A stretch of DNA of 18,577 nt. Origin: Scatomorpha stercorigallinarum. Its GTDB lineage: Bacteria; Bacillota; Clostridia; Oscillospirales; Oscillospiraceae. The position numbers and the translations under genes are program-made. The DNA is taken from the NCBI GenBank assembly GCA_944387865.1, contig CALXGN010000025.1, positions 1 through 18,577 of the forward strand, given 5' to 3'. This document shows, piece after piece, positions 6,725-12,566 of the stretch. The first letter of the stretch is position 1; every line of letters begins with the position of its first letter. The notes under the pieces were generated by a model. It did not search any database. It saw only the letters and a list, made by a program, of their open reading frames with translations, and was not told where the DNA came from.

Positions 6725-7957
6725 ATGGAAACTTTTGTTTATGCACTTCAGCAATATCTGACGTGGACGAACTTGCTGTTTGCCTTCCTGGGTACGACGA
6801 TGGGTATCATGGTCGGCGCTATACCCGGGCTTACCGGCGCAATGGCCGTGGCAGTACTTACATCGTTCACTTTCGGTATGGATATGGGCGGCGCCCTGGC
6901 CATGCTGCTAGGTGTTTATATGGGCGCTGTTTACGGTGGCAGTATCAGTGCCATACTCATAAATGTTCCCGGTACATCGGCCGCAGTTATGACAGGCCTT
7001 GACGGCCACCCGATGGCCCTGAGAGGCGAGGGCGGTAAAGCTATTGGCATCGCGACTGTATCGTCTTTTATCGGTGGTATCATAAGCTGCGTTTTCCTCG
7101 TGTTTGGTTGCACACTTATAGCATCCGTAGCCATGATGTTCAGCTATCCCGAGCTGTTCGTACTGGCATTCTTTGGGCTTTGTGTTATCGCTAACGCTTC
7201 GGCCAAGTCCCTGCTCCACGGCCTGGTCGCAAGTATGCTTGGATTCCTCTTTTCGCTGGTGGGCATCGACCTGCTTACCGGGGCCGCAAGGTTTACCTTT
7301 GGCATACCCGAGCTTTATAATGGCATAGATCAGGTCCCGGCACTGATAGGACTTTTCGGCTTCTCGGAGCTGATCGACCAGATTGTTCACGTTCGTGAGA
7401 AACGGCCTAAGCCGCAGCAGATCGCCAAAGTGTTCCCTGGATGGAAACTCATATGGAAGCTCAAATGGGTGATCGGCAAGGCTTCCCTTATTGGCACGGG
7501 CGTCGGTGCACTGCCTGGAGCAGGCGGCCCCATAGCTGCATTTATCGCTTATAATGAGGCAAAAAACAGTTCCAAGCATCCGGAGAGATTTGGCACTGGT
7601 ATCCCGGAAGGGATCGCTGCCTGCGAAACTGCTAATAACGCTACTACGGGTGGCGCGTTGATCCCGATGCTTTCGCTTGCTGTGCCAGGCGATTCCGTCA
7701 CGGCCATTCTGATGAGCGCATTCATGATACACGGTGTACAGGTTGGGCCTACGATATTCACAGAATCGCTGGATGTTGTTTACTGCATGTTTGGGGACAA
7801 TGTGAAGCATATACATGTTCACATCGTGCCTAAGAAGAAAGAGGGACTGGACTGGAACGGCGTGTTCCAGATGAACCCACGGAAGACCTACTTAAACGAA
7901 GCCGAGTATGAGCAGATCGTAGACGCCTACAGGAAGAAGATAGAAGAACTGAAATGA
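6725..7957 (+). CDS. Truncated TctA carrier fused in frame to the C-terminal half of a HIT-family protein
   Basis: Residues 1 to about 355 are the large TctA membrane subunit, with the two glycine-rich carrier motifs GAIPGLTGAMAV (near 32) and GALPGAGGPIAAF (near 259), the LINVPGTSAAVMTGLDGHP segment, and ETANNATTGGALIPML. A full TctA runs to about 500 residues; here the last four or so helices are missing. From FGDNVK (356-361) the protein becomes HIHVHIVPKKKEG, a complete histidine-triad motif (His362, His364, His366), ending with MNPRKTYLNEAEYEQIV, as in HIT nucleotide hydrolases. The HIT N-terminal half is missing. No stop or frameshift lies at the join, near base 7787-7800. The transporter is very probably inactive. 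Either a genomic deletion/recombination or an assembly chimera explains this. AAAGGAG lies five bases before the ATG. Confidence 0.8.
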   Translation: METFVYALQQYLTWTNLLFAFLGTTMGIMVGAIPGLTGAMAVAVLTSFTFGMDMGGALAMLLGVYMGAVYGGSISAILINVPGTSAAVMTGLDGHPMALRGEGGKAIGIATVSSFIGGIISCVFLVFGCTLIASVAMMFSYPELFVLAFFGLCVIANASAKSLLHGLVASMLGFLFSLVGIDLLTGAARFTFGIPELYNGIDQVPALIGLFGFSELIDQIVHVREKRPKPQQIAKVFPGWKLIWKLKWVIGKASLIGTGVGALPGAGGPIAAFIAYNEAKNSSKHPERFGTGIPEGIAACETANNATTGGALIPMLSLAVPGDSVTAILMSAFMIHGVQVGPTIFTESLDVVYCMFGDNVKHIHVHIVPKKKEGLDWNGVFQMNPRKTYLNEAEYEQIVDAYRKKIEELK

Positions 7958-7962
7958 GATGG

Positions 7963-7992
7963 ATACTGCAGCCGCTTACGCGGCTGCAGTAT
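7963..7992 (+). terminator. Perfect 13-bp hairpin between the HIT tail and the UxuB-like gene
   Basis: ATACTGCAGCCGC (7963-7975) and GCGGCTGCAGTAT (7980-7992) pair fully around a TTAC loop, five bases after the TctA-HIT stop. The following run, TGTATTTG, is a poor U-tract, so it may be a weak terminator, a processing site or an attenuator. Only 19 bases separate it from the next start codon, and the ribosome site of that gene begins eight bases after the stem. Confidence 0.6.
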
Positions 7993-8011
7993 TGTATTTG
8001 GGAGAAAAACG

Positions 8012-8863
8012 ATGCGTTATCAAAACTTCAAAGACAAAGTTGCAGTCATCACGGGCGGTGGGGGGACTTTGTGCTCCTGCATTGCGCGGCATCTGGCGGA
8101 AGAGGGGGCCAGGGTGGCGGTCATTGGGCGCACGATGGGCAAGCTGGAGGCCGTGGTGGACGGCATCACCGCCGCCGGCGGCGTGTGCATCGCCGTGACG
8201 GGCGACGTCTCCGACGAGGAGTCCATGCGCCGGGCGGCGGAGGAGATACGCGCGCGGCTGGGCAGCTGCGACATCCTCGTCAACGGCGCGGGCGGCAACA
8301 ACCCCAAAGCCATCACCACCAACGCCGCCTTCACGCCGGAGGAGCTCGACGACGCGGCGTTTGCCGATAAGATCGGCTTTTTCAACGTGAACATGGACTA
8401 CTTCCGCAGCGTCATCGACATCAACGTCGTCGGCACGGTGATATGCAGCCGCGTGTTCGGCCGGCAGATGGCGGAAAAAGGCGGCGGGGCCATACTGAAC
8501 TTCGCCTCGATGAACAGCTACCGGCCGCTGAGCTGCCGCCCCGCCTACGCTCTGAGCAAGGCGGCCATCGTCAACTTCACGCAGTGGCTGGCGGCCTATC
8601 TGGCGCCGGCGGGCATCCGCGTCAACGCCGTGGCGCCGGGCTTCATCACCAACGCCAACAATATCAGGTTCTACGGCTCGCTGGAGACGGGCTATACGCC
8701 GCGCGGGATGAACATCCTGTCGCACACGCCGATGGGCCGTTTCGGCAAGGCCGGCGAGCTGCTGGGCGTGGCGGACCTGCTGCTGGACACGGAGCGCGCG
8801 GGCTTCATCACCGGCGTCACCGTGCCGGTGGACGGGGGCTTCCTCTCCTGCAGTGGGCTATGA
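8012..8863 (+). CDS. SDR-family oxidoreductase, probable D-fructuronate reductase / D-mannonate oxidoreductase
   Basis: A classical short-chain dehydrogenase of 283 residues. Cofactor-binding TGGGGTLCSC (14-23) and NGAGGN (91-96) and the catalytic set Asn138, Ser166, Tyr179, Lys183 (Y-A-L-S-K) are all present. The NGAGGN-NPKA-TT segment and TGGGGTLC opening are characteristic of the SDR-type mannonate oxidoreductases (YjmF/UxuB-like) of Bacillota, which are about this length. The reaction would be NAD(P)H-dependent reduction of D-fructuronate to D-mannonate, feeding KDG, the substrate of the kinase encoded at 2543-3493. GGGAG lies seven bases before the ATG. A strong terminator follows. Another sugar-acid ketoreductase, such as gluconate 5-dehydrogenase, is the main alternative. 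Confidence 0.8.
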   Translation: MRYQNFKDKVAVITGGGGTLCSCIARHLAEEGARVAVIGRTMGKLEAVVDGITAAGGVCIAVTGDVSDEESMRRAAEEIRARLGSCDILVNGAGGNNPKAITTNAAFTPEELDDAAFADKIGFFNVNMDYFRSVIDINVVGTVICSRVFGRQMAEKGGGAILNFASMNSYRPLSCRPAYALSKAAIVNFTQWLAAYLAPAGIRVNAVAPGFITNANNIRFYGSLETGYTPRGMNILSHTPMGRFGKAGELLGVADLLLDTERAGFITGVTVPVDGGFLSCSGL

Positions 8864-8882
8864 GGCGAATATTATGTAAACT

Positions 8883-8908
8883 AAAACCGCCCGGGGACGG
8901 GCGGTTTT
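8883..8908 (+). terminator. Intrinsic terminator after the UxuB-like gene
   Basis: AAAACCGCCCG (8883-8893) pairs perfectly with CGGGCGGTTTT (8898-8908) around GGGA; T-rich DNA continues (CATATTTT). It separates the sugar-acid genes from the ABC transporter operon. Confidence 0.85.
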
Positions 8909-8933
8909 CATATTTTGCATCCCCCCACCCGGC

Positions 8934-8962
8934 TTGCGCGCGGCGGGGGGAGGGATTATCAT
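8934..8962 (+). promoter_or_regulatory. Promoter candidate for the ABC-FmdE operon
   Basis: TTGCGC (8934-8939), 17-base spacer, TATCAT (8957-8962; five of six -10 matches). It lies just after the preceding terminator and ahead of the lipoprotein gene; transcription would begin around 8969. The -35 is only half consensus, which would suit an activated or otherwise regulated promoter. Confidence 0.5.
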
Positions 8963-8995
8963 AGGGGCAAGAACATTTCGGAGGATACCCCTATG
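8960..8995 (+). repeat. 8-bp inverted repeat spanning -10 box to start codon
   Basis: CATAGGGG (8960-8967) and CCCCTATG (8988-8995) are perfect inverted copies around a 20-base centre that carries the GGAGG ribosome site (8980-8984). The right arm contains the ATG of the substrate-binding protein, and the left arm overlaps the proposed -10 box. It could be a repressor operator, or, if transcription starts further upstream, an RNA stem that hides the start codon. Confidence 0.45.
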
Positions 8996-10117
8996 CCTGC
9001 TTTTAAGAAACTGGCGGCGCTGGCGCTCGCCCTGACGATGATACTGTCCCTGGCCGCCTGCGGGGCGGCCGAGGCGGAGCCTGACGTGACTTCACCGCAG
9101 GGCTCCAGCTCCGCGGGGAGCTACACCGTCACGGACATATTCGGGCGCGAGGTGGAGATACCGGGCGAAGTGCAGTCCGTGGCCGCGCTGGGCAGCGCGG
9201 CGCGCCTGCTCTGCTACATGGACGCCACGGACAAGCTTACGGGCGTGACGGCCATGGACCTGGAGCCCACGGCCAGCAAGCCCTACTCCTATATCTACGC
9301 CGAAGAGCTGGCCGGGGCCGAGGAACTGGCCACCGGCGGCAGCAACGACACGGCCTACGCCGAGGCCATCGTTGTGGCCGACCCTGACGTTATTTTTTAT
9401 TTCGACTCCGACACGGCGGCCATGGACGACCTGGCGCGCCAGACCGGGCTGCCCGTGGTGGGCGTTTACGCCGAGAACTGGTACGACGAGGACACGTTCT
9501 TTGCCTCGCTGGAGCTCATCGGGCAGATCTGCGGCCGGCAGGAGCGCGCGCAGGAGCTCATTTCCGCCCTGCGCGGCTGGAAAGAGGAGCTCGCCGCGCT
9601 GAGCGCGGGCGTGCCCGAGGAGGAAAAGCCCACGGTGTACGCCGGGGCCGTCAACTGGAGCGGTTCGCACGGCATCGAGGGCAGCTACGGGCAGTACCCG
9701 CCCTTCGTGGCGGCGGGGGCCAACAACGTGGTGGACAGCACGGGGGCCGACGCTTTCGTGGAGATCGACCGCGAGCAGATCACGGCCTGGGACCCGGACT
9801 ATATCTTCCTCACGGTGGACAACATGGGCATCGTCAACGAGGACTATGCGCAGAACCCCAACTACTACGATACGCTCAGCGCCGTGCAGGAGGGGCATGT
9901 CTATTCGCAGGTGGGCTTCAACTACTACTGGACCAACCAGGAGCTGGCGGTGGTGAACTCCTACTACGTGGCCTCCGTGCTCTATCCCGAGGCCTTTGAG
10001 AGCGTGGACTTCGAGGCCAGGGCCGAGGAGATATTCAACACCATGCTCGGCAGCGATTTCCTGGACGTGCTGGCGGAGAACGGCATGTATTTCGGCCCCG
10101 TGACCATCGGCGGCTGA
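8993..10117 (+). CDS. ABC importer substrate-binding lipoprotein (BtuF/FepB-like, class III)
   Basis: A 374-residue lipoprotein anchored outside the membrane. The signal peptide MPAFKKLAALALALTMILSLAAC has a lipobox with Cys23, followed by a low-complexity Ala/Glu/Ser linker. The rest is the class III binding fold used for siderophores, haem, cobalamin and some oxyanions: VTDIFGREVEIPG start, VVADPDVIFYF at the end of the first lobe, then the second lobe with REQITAWDPDYIFL. An unusual GSHGIEGSYGQYPPF stretch and many Tyr/Trp residues in the second lobe probably line the ligand pocket. GGAGG lies eight bases before the ATG; the frame extends upstream to 8915, but without a ribosome site or signal peptide. 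It begins the operon with permease, ATPase and FmdE genes. The ligand is unknown. Confidence 0.85.
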   Translation: MPAFKKLAALALALTMILSLAACGAAEAEPDVTSPQGSSSAGSYTVTDIFGREVEIPGEVQSVAALGSAARLLCYMDATDKLTGVTAMDLEPTASKPYSYIYAEELAGAEELATGGSNDTAYAEAIVVADPDVIFYFDSDTAAMDDLARQTGLPVVGVYAENWYDEDTFFASLELIGQICGRQERAQELISALRGWKEELAALSAGVPEEEKPTVYAGAVNWSGSHGIEGSYGQYPPFVAAGANNVVDSTGADAFVEIDREQITAWDPDYIFLTVDNMGIVNEDYAQNPNYYDTLSAVQEGHVYSQVGFNYYWTNQELAVVNSYYVASVLYPEAFESVDFEARAEEIFNTMLGSDFLDVLAENGMYFGPVTIGG

Positions 10118-10142
10118 GCGTTTGCCCCGGAAGGGTGAGGGA

Positions 10143-11213
10143 ATGAGGATAAAAGACCAACTGAGCCCCAGGAGCTACGGGCAGTATATACATCTGAAGG
10201 TGCTGTTTTTGATACTGCTGCTGTGCCTGACGCTGTTCATAGCGCTGGTGGCCATCGTCTGCGGCTCCTCCGGTATGCCCATCGGGGCCGTGCTGCGGAC
10301 GCTGGCCGGCGGGGGCAGCACGCAGGAGAACGTCATCGTTTTCAACCTGCGCGGGCCGCGCGTCTGCACGGCCATCGTGGCCGGCTTCGGGCTGGCCATC
10401 GTCGGCTGCGTGATGCAGAGTGTGCTGCGCAACCCGATGGCCTCCGCCTCCACGGTGGGCGTGTCGCAGGGCGCGGCCTTCGGCGCGGCGTTCGCCATCA
10501 TCGCCCTGGGCGCGGGGGTGGAGAGCGTGACCACCTCCGGCATCGTCAACGTGACGCAGCCCTACCTGGTGTCCGGCTGCGCCTTTGCCGGCGCCATGCT
10601 CTCCACGTTCTGCATACTGCTGCTCTCGCGCGTGCAGAAGCTCTCCGCCAGCACGCTTGTGCTGACGGGCGTGGCGCTGGGGGCGCTCTTTTCCGGCGCG
10701 ACGACCATGCTCGAGTATTTCGCCGACGACGTGCGCGTGGCGGCCGTGGTCTACTGGACCTTCGGCGACCTGGGCGGGACGTACTGGAAGGATATCGGCC
10801 TGATGCTGGCCGTGGTGCTGGCGGCGTTCGTCTATTTTTACTTCAACCGCTGGAACTACAACGCCATCCAGAGCGGCGAGGAGACGGCCAAGGGACTGGG
10901 CGTCAATACTGACGCCCTGCTGCTGGTGGGGATGCTCGTCTGCGCGTTCACGGCGGCGATGATCGTCTCCAACGTGGGGCTCATCAATTTCGTGGGGCTC
11001 ATCGCGCCGCACATGGTGCGCAGGTTCGTGGGCAGCGACTACCGTTTCCTGCTGCCCGCCTCGGGGCTCGCCGGCAGCATACTGCTGCTGCTCAGCGACA
11101 TCGTGGCGCGCATGGCGGTGTCGCCCGTGGTGTTGCCCATCGGCGCCATCACGTCCTTCGTGGGCGCGCCGGTGTTTTTGATGATAATCTTTCGGGAGAG
11201 CAAACGCAGATGA
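10143..11213 (+). CDS. ABC importer permease, FecCD/BtuC family
   Basis: A membrane protein of 356 residues with about nine to ten hydrophobic helices. Family marks are NLRGPRVCTAIVAGFGLAIVG near residue 67, MQSVLRNPMASASTVGVSQGA, and the ATPase-coupling/gate region GLIAPHMVRRFVG followed by LLPASGL. It would form the homodimeric channel that receives ligand from the lipoprotein encoded 25 bases upstream. The ATG at 10143 is preceded by AAGGGTGAGG; a TTG in the same frame at 10122 lacks a ribosome site. The stop overlaps the ATPase start by four bases, so the two are translationally coupled. Confidence 0.88.
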   Translation: MRIKDQLSPRSYGQYIHLKVLFLILLLCLTLFIALVAIVCGSSGMPIGAVLRTLAGGGSTQENVIVFNLRGPRVCTAIVAGFGLAIVGCVMQSVLRNPMASASTVGVSQGAAFGAAFAIIALGAGVESVTTSGIVNVTQPYLVSGCAFAGAMLSTFCILLLSRVQKLSASTLVLTGVALGALFSGATTMLEYFADDVRVAAVVYWTFGDLGGTYWKDIGLMLAVVLAAFVYFYFNRWNYNAIQSGEETAKGLGVNTDALLLVGMLVCAFTAAMIVSNVGLINFVGLIAPHMVRRFVGSDYRFLLPASGLAGSILLLLSDIVARMAVSPVVLPIGAITSFVGAPVFLMIIFRESKRR

Positions 11214-11983
11214 CGACGGATCGGCAGATGATAGAGCTGCAGGACGTGCGCTTCGCCTACGGCGGCGGGGAGGAGACGCTGAAGGACATCTCCTTTGAGC
11301 TCGGCGGCGGGCACTGCCTGGCCCTGATGGGCAACAACGGAGCGGGCAAGAGCACGCTTCTGCGCTGCCTGAACAAGATACTGGCGCCCAAGGGCGGGCG
11401 CATCACCGTCTGCGGGCGGGAGCTGGCCGCCATGCGGCGCGGCGAAGTGGCGCGCACCATGGCCTATGTAGAGCAGCACAACTCCGCCGCGCGCTTCACG
11501 GTGTTCGACGCCGTGCTGCTGGGGCGGCGGCCGTATATCCGCATGGAGCCCACGGCGCACGACCTCGAGGTGGTGAAAAACGCCATCCGCCGCCTGGGGC
11601 TGGAGGAACTGGAGCTGCGGCAGATAGACGAGCTCTCCGGCGGCGAGCTGCAGAAGGTGGTCATCGCCCGCGCGCTCGCGCAGGAGCCGCAGGTGCTGCT
11701 GCTGGACGAGCCCACCAGCAACCTCGACATTTACAACCAGCACGAGGTGATGAAGCTGGTGCGGGAGATCGCCGTCAAGGATGGCATATTGGTGGTGGTG
11801 GTCATCCACGACCTCAACCTGGCCGTGCAGCACTGCGACCGCTTCCTGTTCATCAAGGACGGGCGGGTGTTCCGCTTCGGCGACCGCTCGATACTGACGG
11901 CGGAGACCATTTCGCAGGTATACAATGTGAAGGCGCGCGTGGTGGAGGTAGGGGGCCACACGGTCGTGCTGGTGGACACATAA
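11210..11983 (+). CDS. ABC importer ATP-binding protein, FepC/BtuD family
   Basis: A 257-residue cytoplasmic ATPase that drives the importer. All nucleotide-binding motifs are intact: Walker A GNNGAGKST (41-49), Q-loop Gln89, signature LSGGE (142-146), Walker B LLLDEP (163-168), D-loop NLD and the switch His200 in VIHDLN. It starts inside the stop region of the permease gene (ATGA overlap) and is followed after ten bases by the FmdE gene, so all four genes form one transcription unit. By motifs alone the substrate cannot be separated between siderophore, haem, corrinoid and molybdate/tungstate importers. Confidence 0.9.
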   Translation: MTTDRQMIELQDVRFAYGGGEETLKDISFELGGGHCLALMGNNGAGKSTLLRCLNKILAPKGGRITVCGRELAAMRRGEVARTMAYVEQHNSAARFTVFDAVLLGRRPYIRMEPTAHDLEVVKNAIRRLGLEELELRQIDELSGGELQKVVIARALAQEPQVLLLDEPTSNLDIYNQHEVMKLVREIAVKDGILVVVVIHDLNLAVQHCDRFLFIKDGRVFRFGDRSILTAETISQVYNVKARVVEVGGHTVVLVDT

Positions 11984-11993
11984 GGAGGACAGG

Positions 11994-12524
11994 ATGGAAG
12001 AAAAGAAGCTCTGGGAAAAATGCGTAGGGTTCCACGGCCATGAGTGCGGCGGGCTGGCCATCGGCTTCAAGGCCGCGCTCTATGCGCGCGAGCTGCTGGG
12101 GCTGGGGCGCGCGGAAGACGAGGAAGTAGTGTGCATCGCCGAATGCGACGCCTGCCCCATAGACGCCATACAGGTCATACTGGGCTGCACGGCGGGGAAG
12201 GGCAACCTGCTCTTTCACATCACGGGCAAATTCGCCTTTTCCTTTTACGAGCGCCGCTCCGGCCGCGCCGTGCGGCTGATGATGACGGCCTATGACGACG
12301 GGCTTGACCGCCGCCAGTCGATGGAATTCTATCTGTCGCACGAGCCGCGGGAGATATTCACCGTGACAGATGTGAAGCTGCCGCTGCCGGAGAAGGCGCG
12401 GATGATGGATTCGCGACGCTGCGACGCCTGCGGCGAGCGCACGGCCGAGGAGCACCTGCACCTCAGCGGCGGGCGGCTGCTCTGCCGCGACTGCTATCAG
12501 GAGTACGACCGGTTCAACGTGTGA
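11994..12524 (+). CDS. FmdE-family metal-binding protein with C-terminal zinc ribbon
   Basis: A 176-residue protein. Residues 1-130 are an FmdE domain, named after the extra protein of the formylmethanofuran dehydrogenase operon: FHGHECGG (13-20; His14, His16, Cys18), then CIAECDACPIDAIQVILGC (47-65) and GKGNL (69-73). The usual HGHxCPG has become HGHECGG. Residues 143-167 form a short zinc ribbon (C143, C146, C164, C167), common at the end of FmdE proteins. There is no signal peptide, so it is cytoplasmic. It follows the ATPase by ten bases with AAGGAGG, in the operon of a metal-chelate type importer, and precedes a terminator. The domain's biochemical role is poorly defined; here it probably accepts, senses or inserts the imported metal. 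That is inference from context; no methanogenesis genes are present. Confidence 0.85.
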   Translation: MEEKKLWEKCVGFHGHECGGLAIGFKAALYARELLGLGRAEDEEVVCIAECDACPIDAIQVILGCTAGKGNLLFHITGKFAFSFYERRSGRAVRLMMTAYDDGLDRRQSMEFYLSHEPREIFTVTDVKLPLPEKARMMDSRRCDACGERTAEEHLHLSGGRLLCRDCYQEYDRFNV

Positions 12525-12530
12525 AGAGCA

Positions 12531-12562
12531 AAACAGCCGCCCCGAGGGGCGGCTGTTTTTTT
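12531..12562. terminator. Bidirectional terminator between the FmdE and isomerase genes
   Basis: AAACAGCCGCCCC (12531-12543) pairs with GGGGCGGCTGTTT (12546-12558) and is flanked by seven T's on the plus side and an A-run on the other. It lies six bases from each of the two convergent stop codons and would stop both transcripts. Confidence 0.9.
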
Positions 12563-12566
12563 GCGC

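Noticed and set aside
11994..12524. Evidence for methanogenesis or a formylmethanofuran dehydrogenase operon
   Set aside because: Only the accessory FmdE domain is present; the surrounding genes and signals are bacterial and no catalytic fwd/fmd genes occur.
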